This document shows positions 7,598 to 14,503 of a DNA stretch of 15,617 nt, piece by piece. Location of the stretch: contig CAJMRZ010000019.1 in the NCBI GenBank assembly GCA_905215945.1, positions 1 to 15,617 of the forward strand, in the 5' to 3' direction. This DNA is from an uncultured bacterium (GTDB taxonomy: Bacteria; Actinomycetota; Coriobacteriia; Coriobacteriales; Coriobacteriaceae). How positions within the stretch are numbered: position 1 is the first letter of the stretch; every line of letters begins with the position of its first letter. Under the pieces are notes generated by a model. That model had not been told where the DNA came from. It did not search any database and was given only the letters and a program-made list of their open reading frames with translations. Made by a program: the position numbers and the translations under genes.

Positions 7598-7637
7598 ATA
7601 CCAGTTGGTCCTACCGACAAAAGAAAGGGGAGAGAAC

Positions 7638-8594
7638 GTGAACAACTTGCTACGTTTGATTGGAAGGCGTCTTGTGGCGCTGCCGATCATGGCATTGGGC
7701 GTCACCGTCCTGGTGTTCTTCCTTATGTCGTTCTCCAAGACCGACCCCGCCTACACGGCGTTGGGTGACGGTGCCTCGCCCGAGGCGGTTGCCGAGTACC
7801 ATGAGAAGTATGGTCTGGACGACCCCTGGCCCGTGCGCTACGTGCGCTATATGGGCGATTTGATCCATGGCGACATGGGCACCTATGGTGCTGCTCGCAA
7901 CTCCGTTGCCAAGCGCATCTCCACGGCCCTGCCCGTCACGATGCAGCTGACCTTTATCGGTCTTGCCATCGGTGCGGTCGTTTCGTTTTTGCTCGGCGTC
8001 ATCGCGGCACTGTATCGCGACAAATGGCCGGACCAAGTGATCCGCGTCTTTTCCATCGCCGGCTTGGCAACCCCGTCGTTCTGGCTTGCCGTTCTGTTGA
8101 TCCTGCTGTTCTCTTCCTACCTTAAGGTGCTCCCGGCATCGGGTGCTCTGCCTCACTTCACCACGAATCCGGTTGGCTATCTGGGACGTATGATCATGCC
8201 CGCTATCGCCTTGGCATTTCCGCTGACGGGCCAGATGACTCGTATCGTGCGTACCGCCATGGTCGAGGAGCTCGACAAGGATTATGTCCGTATGGCTCGC
8301 GGCGCCGGCGTTCCCGAGAAGGTCGTCGTCGGCATCAACGTTCTTCGCAATGCGCTGATCACCCCGGTCACCACCCTCGGTCTTAAGATCGGTTACCTCA
8401 TGGGCGGCGCCGTCGTCATCGAGGTTATCTTCAACCTCCCCGGCATGGGCACTGCGATTCTGCAGGGCGTTCAAGGCAACGAGGCGAACCTGGTTCAGGG
8501 CGTCGTTATCGTCGTTGCTCTCGCCTTCATCATCATCAACATCGTGGTTGACATGCTCTACCTGCTCATCAACCCGCGCATCAGGACGGTGTAG
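7638..8594 (+). CDS. ABC transporter permease, DppB/OppB-like
   Basis: This is one of the two transmembrane subunits of the importer. The 318-residue product has the DppB layout: an N-terminal helix (about 10-31), an extracytoplasmic domain with YGLDDPWPVRYVRYMGDLIHGDMG (about 58-81), then five further hydrophobic segments (about 101-125, 137-163, 183-200, 247-265 and 286-310). The cytoplasmic coupling loop that docks the ATPase is visible as KDYVRMARGAGVPE (214-227). The end NPRIRTV matches the family. GTG 7638 is chosen because AAAGGGGAGAG (7624-7634) is a very good ribosome binding site at proper spacing and the protein then starts at the typical NNLLRLIGRR. It ends 3 nt before the fused permease/ATPase. 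Function as part of the probable sialic acid importer is from context. Confidence 0.9.
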   Translation: MNNLLRLIGRRLVALPIMALGVTVLVFFLMSFSKTDPAYTALGDGASPEAVAEYHEKYGLDDPWPVRYVRYMGDLIHGDMGTYGAARNSVAKRISTALPVTMQLTFIGLAIGAVVSFLLGVIAALYRDKWPDQVIRVFSIAGLATPSFWLAVLLILLFSSYLKVLPASGALPHFTTNPVGYLGRMIMPAIALAFPLTGQMTRIVRTAMVEELDKDYVRMARGAGVPEKVVVGINVLRNALITPVTTLGLKIGYLMGGAVVIEVIFNLPGMGTAILQGVQGNEANLVQGVVIVVALAFIIINIVVDMLYLLINPRIRTV

Positions 8595-8597
8595 ATT

Positions 8598-10613
8598 ATG
8601 GTAAAGATTCGAGAGAAGCAAACCGAGCAGCTCGAGAAGGCTGCCTCCAAGGGGCTCAAGCTCGGTGGCTGGAAGAAGATGACGTTGTCTTCTAAGATTG
8701 CCGCCGTCGTGCTGGTGCTGGTCGCCCTGACTGCGATTCTGGCGCCCCTTCTTGCCCCCTATAGCCCGGTCGAGATCTTTACGGCTCGCCAGGCTCCCGG
8801 CAACGGATTTATCTTCGGTACCGACGATAAGGGTCGCGACATTCTGTCGCGTATGCTCTACGGTGGTCGTTACTCGCTGATTATCGGCTTTGGCGCCACC
8901 GCCATGGCTCTGGTCTGCGGCTCGGTCGTGGGCGCCCTTGCAGCGGTTTCGCGCAAGGCCGTCTCCGAGACGATCATGCGTATCCTGGACATCATCATGT
9001 CCATCCCGGGCATCGCCCTCGCGGCCGTCTTTGTCTCCATCCTGGGCAACTCCGTGCCGTCGATCATCTTCGCCATCGGCTTTATGTACACTCCGCAGAT
9101 TGCCCGTATCGTGCGCGCCAACATCGTGTCCGAGTACGGCGAGGACTATGTCCGCGCGGTCATCGTTTCCGGCGCCAAGGCTCCGTGGATTTTGATCAAG
9201 CATGTTCTGCGTAACTGCATTGCCCCGATCATGGTCTTCACCGTTACCCTGGTCGCCGACGCCATCATCTTCGAGGCCTCGCTGACCTTCATCGGCGCTG
9301 GTATCCAGGAGCCCACCGCTACCTGGGGCAACATCCTCGCCGACGCCCGCGGCGGCGTGCTCGCCGGCCGTTGGTGGCAGGCACTGTTCCCGGGCCTGGC
9401 CATCATGATCACCTGCCTGGCGCTCAACATCCTCTCCGAGGGCATTACCGACGCCATGGCCGCTGCTCCCTCCGCCGCCCTGGATCCCACCGATTCCTCC
9501 AAGCGTCGCGAGGCCGACCTGCTGGTCTCCGACCCCGTTCGAGCCTACAAGGAGCAGGCCCAGTCCCTCTCCGCTCGCCTTGGCGCCCTGCGCGATGTCG
9601 AGCTCAAGCGTGACGATCGCCATGTGCCCGACGAGTCTGTTGAACCGATTCTCTCGGTCCGTGACTTCTGCATCCAGTTTGAGCATCACGGTGATATCAA
9701 CGTCGTCGACCATGTCAACTTTGACGTCCGTCCTGGTCAGACCATGGGCCTGGTGGGCGAGTCCGGTTGCGGTAAGTCCATCACCACGCTGGCCATCATG
9801 GGCCTGACCGACGATGACGAGCACCTTTCCGGCGAGGTCCTCTGGGAGGGCCGTGACCTGCTCAAGATGAGCAAGAAGGAGTGGTTCGGCCTGCGCGGTA
9901 CCGATATCGCTATGGTCTATCAGGATGCCCTGTCCTCGCTCAACCCCTCCATGCTCATCTCTGCCCAGATGAAGCAGCTCACCAAGCGCGGCGGAACCCG
10001 CAGCGCCGAGGAGCTCCTGGAGCTCGTCGGCCTCGATCCCAAGCGCACGCTCGAGAGCTATCCGCACGAGCTTTCCGGCGGCCAGCGTCAGCGTGTCCTG
10101 ATCGCTATGGCCCTTACCCGCGACCCCAAGCTGGTCATCTGCGACGAACCCACGACCGCTCTGGACGTTACCGTCCAGAAGCAGGTCATCAAGCTGCTCA
10201 ACGATCTTCAGGCCAAGCTCGGCTTTGCCATGATCTTCGTTTCGCACGACCTGGCGCTGGTCGCCGAGGTCGCCCACAACATCACGGTTATGTACGCTGG
10301 CCAGGTTATCGAGCAGGCACCCACCAAGGAGCTGCTCACTAACCCGATCCACGAGTACACCCGCGGTCTTCTGGGTTCCGTTCTGTCCATCGAGAGCGGT
10401 TCGGGCCGCCTGCACCAGGTGCCCGGCGCCGTTCCGAGTCCGCGCGATTTCCCCAAGGGCGATCGCTTCGCGCCCCGCTCGAGCCATCCGCGTATTGGCC
10501 TGGACACCCGTCCGGTCTTCAAGCGCGTGCCCGGCACCGAGCACTTCTATTCCGAGCTCCCCGACGAGGTGCTCAAGGCAAATGGTTTGACCCCTCACGC
10601 GGAGGTGATGTAG
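8598..10613 (+). CDS. Fused ABC permease (DppC-like) and ATPase (DppD-like)
   Basis: One 671-residue chain holds two importer subunits that are usually separate. Residues 1-290 are a DppC-like permease: N-terminal helix (33-53), FGTDDKGRDILSRMLYGGR (73-91), further helices, and the coupling loop GEDYVRAVIVSGAKAP (181-196). A hydrophilic linker follows (about 291-348). The ATPase then shows Walker A GESGCGKS (387-394), Q-loop Gln442, signature LSGGQRQRV (492-500), Walker B KLVICDEP (511-518) and the switch His550. The C-terminal oligopeptide-ABC tail is recognisable (LHQVPGAVPSPRDFPKG), but the two cysteines normal in GCxFxPRC are Asp622 and Ser628, so the Fe-S cluster known in E. coli DppD-type proteins is probably absent. 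There is no sign of a frameshift: the frame is open and codon use uniform. The ATG at 8598 has only a weak AGGA upstream, which suggests coupling to the preceding gene. Confidence 0.92.
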   Translation: MVKIREKQTEQLEKAASKGLKLGGWKKMTLSSKIAAVVLVLVALTAILAPLLAPYSPVEIFTARQAPGNGFIFGTDDKGRDILSRMLYGGRYSLIIGFGATAMALVCGSVVGALAAVSRKAVSETIMRILDIIMSIPGIALAAVFVSILGNSVPSIIFAIGFMYTPQIARIVRANIVSEYGEDYVRAVIVSGAKAPWILIKHVLRNCIAPIMVFTVTLVADAIIFEASLTFIGAGIQEPTATWGNILADARGGVLAGRWWQALFPGLAIMITCLALNILSEGITDAMAAAPSAALDPTDSSKRREADLLVSDPVRAYKEQAQSLSARLGALRDVELKRDDRHVPDESVEPILSVRDFCIQFEHHGDINVVDHVNFDVRPGQTMGLVGESGCGKSITTLAIMGLTDDDEHLSGEVLWEGRDLLKMSKKEWFGLRGTDIAMVYQDALSSLNPSMLISAQMKQLTKRGGTRSAEELLELVGLDPKRTLESYPHELSGGQRQRVLIAMALTRDPKLVICDEPTTALDVTVQKQVIKLLNDLQAKLGFAMIFVSHDLALVAEVAHNITVMYAGQVIEQAPTKELLTNPIHEYTRGLLGSVLSIESGSGRLHQVPGAVPSPRDFPKGDRFAPRSSHPRIGLDTRPVFKRVPGTEHFYSELPDEVLKANGLTPHAEVM

Positions 10614-11441
10614 ATGAGCGAGACCGCAGTCAACGGCGTCGAGCCGATCATCTTCCTTGATGACGTCCACGTCACCTTTAGGACCCGTACCGGCTCGATT
10701 CTGCACCCCAACCTGGTTCACGCCGTCCAGGGTGTAACGATTAAGCTCATGCCCGGTCAGACGATCGGCATCGTCGGCGAGTCCGGTTGCGGTAAGTCCA
10801 CCACCGCCAACGTCATGTGCGGCCTGCAGGCCCCCACGAGCGGCAAGGTCTACTTTAAGGGCAAGGACGTTACCAAACGTACCGCCGAGGACCGTCGCCA
10901 CATGGGTCGCGTCATCTCGGTCGTGTTTCAAAACCCGGCCACGGCGCTCAACCCCCGCATGGTCGTTCGCGAGCAACTGCTCGACCCCATGCGCGTCCAC
11001 AACCTGGGTACCGAGGCCGAGCAGGAGAAGCGCGTCAAAGAGCTCCTGGAGCTCACCGGTCTGCCCAGCTCCGCCGCCGAGGTTCTTCCCGGTCAGCTTT
11101 CGGGCGGCCAGCGCCAGCGCGTCGCAATTGCCCGTGCCCTGTCGCTGAACCCCGATGCCATCATCGCCGACGAGCCCACCTCGGCTCTGGACGTTTCGGT
11201 CCGCGCGCAGATTCTGAACCTGCTGACCGACCTTAAGAAGGAGCTCGGCCTGGCCATGGTGTTCATCAGCCATGACATCCAGACGGTCCGCTATATCTCT
11301 GACGACATCATCGTTATGAATGGCGGCAAGATCGTCGAGCAGGGCGAGGCCAAGCAGGTCTTCCAGCATCCCCAGGACCCCTACACCAAGATGCTGCTCG
11401 GCGCTGCGCCGTCGCTGCTGCACCCCAAGCTCGGCGAATAG
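10614..11441 (+). CDS. ABC transporter ATPase, DppF/OppF-like, short form
   Basis: This is the second nucleotide-binding subunit, which would pair with the ATPase half of the fused protein. The 275-residue product has Walker A GESGCGKS (55-62), Q-loop Gln106 in VFQNPATALNPR, signature LSGGQRQRV (162-170), Walker B DAIIADEP (181-188), the D-loop SALD and His220 in FISHD. All catalytic residues are intact. It stops soon after LLGAAPSLLHPKLGE, so it lacks the roughly 50-60-residue C-terminal extension with the cysteine motif found in most DppF/OppF proteins. The start directly follows the upstream stop codon, with a near-perfect Shine-Dalgarno GGAGGTGAT at 10601-10609 inside the previous gene. 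This strong site may set the stoichiometry of the two ATPase halves. Confidence 0.92.
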   Translation: MSETAVNGVEPIIFLDDVHVTFRTRTGSILHPNLVHAVQGVTIKLMPGQTIGIVGESGCGKSTTANVMCGLQAPTSGKVYFKGKDVTKRTAEDRRHMGRVISVVFQNPATALNPRMVVREQLLDPMRVHNLGTEAEQEKRVKELLELTGLPSSAAEVLPGQLSGGQRQRVAIARALSLNPDAIIADEPTSALDVSVRAQILNLLTDLKKELGLAMVFISHDIQTVRYISDDIIVMNGGKIVEQGEAKQVFQHPQDPYTKMLLGAAPSLLHPKLGE

Positions 11442-11457
11442 CCTCGCTTTCCCTCCC

Positions 11458-11485
11458 GTGCGCCCGGTTCCCTTGCCGGGCGCAC
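11458..11485 (+). terminator. Intercistronic hairpin between transporter and esterase genes
   Basis: GTGCGCCCGG (11458-11467) and CCGGGCGCAC (11476-11485) form a perfect 10-bp GC-rich stem with an 8-nt loop, 17 nt after the ATPase stop. The following bases (CTCCGTTGCG) lack a T tract, so a partial terminator or an RNA-processing/stability hairpin is more likely than a full stop. Confidence 0.6.
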
Positions 11486-11521
11486 CTCCGTTGCGATTTC
11501 GAAAGGTTGGGTTCACGAGCC

Positions 11522-12499
11522 ATGCCAAGTGCTCAGGAGCTACAACATCAATTTGGTGAATATCGAGGCGCCATGCCCCGTCCATCAGATTTCGATCTCT
11601 TTTGGAAGGATCGCATGGCCGAGGCCGACGCCGTCGGGCTTGACTATGCGATCGACACGGCATCGGTCACCGATACCGCGACCTGCCAACTTTTCGACCT
11701 CTGGTATACCGGCATGTGTGGCGCTCGCCTGCATGCCAAGTACCTTAAACCCGTCTCGGACGAGCCCGTGCCATTGGTGCTTCAGTTCCATGGGTATCCG
11801 GGTGCAAGCCGCAGCTGGTTTGAGCAGGCGTCGTTTGCGGGCATGGGCATGGCACTCATCGCCCTCGACTGCCCCGGCCAAGGAGGTCCCTCCGAGGACA
11901 TTGGTGGATTTGAGGGCACAACGGTTGCCGGGCATATCGTCGCCGGCATCGACGGCGACCCGGCCAACCTCTACTATGTCCGCTTGCACCAAGATATTCG
12001 CATCCTGTGCCGTATTGTTCGCGAGCTCGAGGGCATCGATCTTTCTCGTGTGTTTGTGAACGGCGCGTCGCAGGGTGGTGGTTTGGGCATTGCGACCTGT
12101 GCGCTTAACAGCGAGCTTATCAATCGTGCCGCCATCCTCTATCCCTTCCTGTCAGATTTCCGCCTAGTCTGGGATTTGGATGCAGACGACATTGCCTACG
12201 AGGGCCTGCGCTATTGGTCTCGCTGGTTTGACGAGGACTCGACTCGTATTGACGAAGCCTATGCCAAGCTGGCGTACTTCGATTCCAAGAACTTTGCCCC
12301 TATGGTCAAATGCCCCGTGCTGTTTGGCACCGGCACAGCCGATATCGTCTGCCCGCCAGCGACGCAGTTTGCGGTCTATAACAACCTGACCTGCGAAAAG
12401 CGTCATGAGTTCTTTGAAGGCTTTGGCCACGAGGAGATTCAGGATTTTGACGATCTGATCATTCCGTTTTTCTGCAAAGGAGGGGAGGCTCATGTCTAA
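11522..12499 (+). CDS. CE7-family acetyl esterase (acetylxylan esterase/cephalosporin C deacetylase type), candidate sialate O-acetylesterase
   Basis: CE7 esterases are alpha/beta hydrolases that remove acetyl groups from sugars. The 325-residue product follows the family order: an N-terminal RPSDFDLFWKDRM (20-32), QFHGYPG (88-94), the nucleophile elbow GASQGGG with Ser183, YPFLSDF (207-213), the acid Asp274 in GTADIVCPP and His303 in FGHEEI. The family motif RGQ is PGQ here (Pro118-Gln120). The ATG at 11522 is the most natural start, but GAAAGG at 11501-11506 is 15 nt away, which is long; TTG 11507 has no usable spacing. No signal peptide is seen, so it acts in the cytoplasm. In a nan-like operon the likely substrate is an O-acetylated sialic acid or amino sugar after import; that is inference. 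Xylan or xylo-oligosaccharide deacetylation is the family alternative. Confidence 0.87.
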   Translation: MPSAQELQHQFGEYRGAMPRPSDFDLFWKDRMAEADAVGLDYAIDTASVTDTATCQLFDLWYTGMCGARLHAKYLKPVSDEPVPLVLQFHGYPGASRSWFEQASFAGMGMALIALDCPGQGGPSEDIGGFEGTTVAGHIVAGIDGDPANLYYVRLHQDIRILCRIVRELEGIDLSRVFVNGASQGGGLGIATCALNSELINRAAILYPFLSDFRLVWDLDADDIAYEGLRYWSRWFDEDSTRIDEAYAKLAYFDSKNFAPMVKCPVLFGTGTADIVCPPATQFAVYNNLTCEKRHEFFEGFGHEEIQDFDDLIIPFFCKGGEAHV

Positions 12500-13343
12500 G
12501 TGCGAGAGCAATGTTAATGAGCTGATTGTCCCCGGGCTCGTGGGAATTCCTGGAACGGTTTCGTCAAGGCTCGCAGAATATCGGGACTGGCGCGGTGATG
12601 TCCAAGCAGATGTTTCTGATTTAGAGACATGCGCTTCGAATCTTGAGATTCAAGGCCTGGCCATTACGGCGATTGACTTTGTTAACCCCTGCGCCCGTTA
12701 CTCGGAGGTCTCCTTTGAGCTCGGTGACGATGCGATTCACGCTCGTTTGATCGAGCCTGTCGGTCGTGCCCGAGTGTCTGAGCGCGTGCCGCTGTGCCTG
12801 ATGTTCCACGATATCGATCGGCCTGTGCGCGGCTGGCATCACATGACGAGATTTGCCGCCATGGGGTATGCCGTCCTCGCGCTGGATGACGATGTTGCTG
12901 GTGCGGACGACCTGCAGCGGGGGATTTCTTCGCCCGCTTTTGTCGAGCGCGTCCGTTGGGGTTGCGCGCTGGCGAAGGTGGCGCGCAATCTTGATGGCAT
13001 GGACCCCGACCGCATCTTTGCATGGGGCGAGGGTCTAGGCGGCGGAGTCGCGCTGGCGGTTTCTGCTCTGGACGAGCGGGGTCTCGCCTGCACGGCGGTT
13101 GCCAATCCGCTTCCTGGCGGCCTCGAGGCGCTGTCGTCTCGGGTGCGCGGATCGGTGCTCATGGGCACATCGCTCATGGATACCGTGAGCGATCCCAAGG
13201 ATCAGTTTGCCGTATTCAACGGTCTTGAGTGTGACCGGAGACATATCATCTATGCCAAATACGCTCACGAGCGCATCAATGCGTTCGAAAACGAAGTCGT
13301 CGACTTTTTTAACCAAACGTTCTACTCGTGTTCTTTGGCCTAG
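12492..13343 (+). CDS. CE7-like esterase paralogue lacking the catalytic serine (probable pseudoenzyme)
   Basis: This 283-residue protein resembles the preceding esterase, most clearly in the C-terminal part: QFAVFNGLECDRRH here against QFAVYNNLTCEKRH there. Aligned on that, the nucleophile elbow GASQGGG becomes GEGLGGG (179-185), so the Ser is Gly181. The acid (Asp230 in GTSLMDTVSDP) and the His (His259 in YAHERI) are kept. It also lacks about 40 residues of the segment between elbow and acid and much of the loop after PGQ. The ATG at 12492 overlaps the upstream stop by 8 nt, with AAAGGAGGGGAGG just before it, so translation is coupled. Codon use is less biased than in the neighbours (AGA, CGG and many T-ending codons). 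The frame is intact, so it is not a decayed pseudogene. It may be a regulatory or structural partner of the active esterase; its function is unknown. Confidence 0.8.
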   Translation: MSKCESNVNELIVPGLVGIPGTVSSRLAEYRDWRGDVQADVSDLETCASNLEIQGLAITAIDFVNPCARYSEVSFELGDDAIHARLIEPVGRARVSERVPLCLMFHDIDRPVRGWHHMTRFAAMGYAVLALDDDVAGADDLQRGISSPAFVERVRWGCALAKVARNLDGMDPDRIFAWGEGLGGGVALAVSALDERGLACTAVANPLPGGLEALSSRVRGSVLMGTSLMDTVSDPKDQFAVFNGLECDRRHIIYAKYAHERINAFENEVVDFFNQTFYSCSLA

Positions 13344-13367
13344 ACGGCCTGGACACTGCCAACAAGA

Positions 13368-13390
13368 GTGGGCGGCATAGGGCTGCCCAC
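13368..13390 (+). terminator. Intercistronic hairpin before nanA
   Basis: GTGGGCGGC (13368-13376) pairs with GCTGCCCAC (13382-13390) over 9 bp with one G-U pair and an ATAGG loop. It ends 9 nt before the Shine-Dalgarno AAGGAG (13400-13405) of nanA. There is no T tract. It is another member of the hairpins that fill each long gap in this operon. Confidence 0.55.
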
Positions 13391-13411
13391 CAGACAACTA
13401 AGGAGATTCTT

Positions 13412-14332
13412 GTGGCAACTCAGAAATTCACCGGCGTTATCCCTCCCGTCGTTGTTCCCGATACCGAAGACCACCAGCTCGATGTTGCCTCCTTTGAGCG
13501 CAGCATCAACCGCATGATCGATGCCGGCGTCGATGGCTTGTTCTTCCTGGGCTCCTCGGGCGAGGTCGTCTTCTCCACCGACGAGCGTCGCCGTCAGATC
13601 ATCTCCGAGGCCGTCCGTATCGTCGACCACCGCGTTCCCGTTCTGGTCGGCATCATCGACACCGAGACCGAGCGCATGATCGAGCACGGTAAGGTCGCTC
13701 AGGAGCTGGGCGCCGATGCGCTTGTCGCCACCTGCCCGTTCTATGCCCTGCAGGGCATGACCGAGGTCGAGGAGCACTTCCGCATCCTGCATGAGGAACT
13801 CGACCTGCCCATCTTCGCCTATGACATCCCCGTGTGTGTCCACACCAAGCTCCCGTGGAAGCTCCTTGCCAAGCTCGGTGCCGAGGGCGTTCTGGCCGGC
13901 GTCAAGGATTCCTCGGGTGATGACATCTCGTTCCGCTACCTCGTTCAGGAGAACGAGAAGAACGGCCATCCGATGAGCATCCTCACCGGTCACGAGGTTG
14001 TTGTCGACGGCGCCTACCTCGGTGGCGCCGACGGTTCCGTTCCGGGTCTCGCCAACGTTGAGCCCGAGGGCTACGTGCGTCAGTGGAAGGCCGCTCAGGC
14101 TGGTGACTGGGCTACCGTCAAGGCCGAGCAGGATCGCCTCAATGAGATTTCGCACATCTGGGATGTCACCTCGGGCGTCCAGGGTTATGCCGGTGGCGTC
14201 GGCGCCTTCAAGACCGCTATGAATCTCATGGGTATCTTCGACAGCCCGACCATGCCGCGCCCGGTGAAGGCCATGACCGGCGAGAACGTCGAGGCGATTA
14301 AGAAGGTCCTCCAGGACAACGGTCTCCTGTAA
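13412..14332 (+). CDS. nanA: DHDPS/NAL-family aldolase, probable N-acetylneuraminate lyase
   Basis: The family uses a Schiff-base lysine for aldol chemistry; NanA splits N-acetylneuraminate to N-acetylmannosamine and pyruvate in the cytoplasm. The 306-residue product has the family length. Visible residues are the pyruvate-binding GSSGE (47-51, between the GSTGE of E. coli NanA and the GTTGE of DapA), Tyr137 in AYDIP, the Schiff-base Lys165 in GVKDSSGD, and GADGSVPG (205-212). Tyr and Lys fall at the same numbers as in E. coli NanA. The sugar-tail motif differs: ILTGHE (190-195) where E. coli NanA has a GxDE segment. GTG 13412 is chosen for AAGGAG 6 nt upstream. Strong codon bias suggests high expression. 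The lyase role rests on the adjacent NanK-like kinase and transporter; other aldolases of this superfamily (2-keto-3-deoxy sugar acid aldolases, DapA) cannot be excluded. Confidence 0.8.
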   Translation: MATQKFTGVIPPVVVPDTEDHQLDVASFERSINRMIDAGVDGLFFLGSSGEVVFSTDERRRQIISEAVRIVDHRVPVLVGIIDTETERMIEHGKVAQELGADALVATCPFYALQGMTEVEEHFRILHEELDLPIFAYDIPVCVHTKLPWKLLAKLGAEGVLAGVKDSSGDDISFRYLVQENEKNGHPMSILTGHEVVVDGAYLGGADGSVPGLANVEPEGYVRQWKAAQAGDWATVKAEQDRLNEISHIWDVTSGVQGYAGGVGAFKTAMNLMGIFDSPTMPRPVKAMTGENVEAIKKVLQDNGLL

Positions 14333-14335
14333 AGC

Positions 14336-14430
14336 TTCCCCAGGCACCCGATCTTGGGGCTCAAGTGGTCGGGCGTGACCCATTAGGTCAACGCCCGACC
14401 ACTTTCACCCCAACCTCGGGCACCTGGGAA
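14336..14430 (+). repeat. Long multi-stem hairpin between nanA and nanK
   Basis: Four stacked stems close on a CATTA loop (14381-14385). The inner stem is AAGTGGTCGGGCG (14363-14375) with CGCCCGACCACTT (14392-14404), topped by GACC/GGTC. Next is TTGGGG (14354-14359) with CCCCAA (14408-14413), then CCCGA (14347-14351) with TCGGG (14416-14420), then TTCCC-C-AGG (14336-14344) with CCT-GGGAA (14423-14430). Internal loops are small. It starts 3 nt after the nanA stop and is followed by ACCTTTACT, not a clean T tract. A terminator or attenuator, a stability element, or a dispersed intergenic repeat are all possible. Confidence 0.7.
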
Positions 14431-14503
14431 ACCTTTACTAAGTTGCGGCGACAACACCGCCTTCATTTCCTGTAGTTGTTTTTTATCTCCTAAGGAGAGC
14501 GAC

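Noticed and set aside
7650..11663. A 1337-codon open frame on the minus strand across the transporter genes
   Set aside because: It lies opposite four genes with clear family motifs. Their C/G-ending codon bias removes stop codons from that antisense frame. Its predicted protein is Asp/Gly/His/Arg-rich low-complexity sequence with no recognisable domain.
13340..14383. A 347-codon minus-strand frame opposite nanA
   Set aside because: It is an antisense shadow of a strongly biased gene, with no ribosome binding site or domain.
14451..14484. ACAAC / GTTGT followed by six T, resembling an intrinsic terminator before nanK
   Set aside because: The stem is only 5 bp with a 19-nt loop, too weak for a terminator, and the T run partly overlaps the stem arm.
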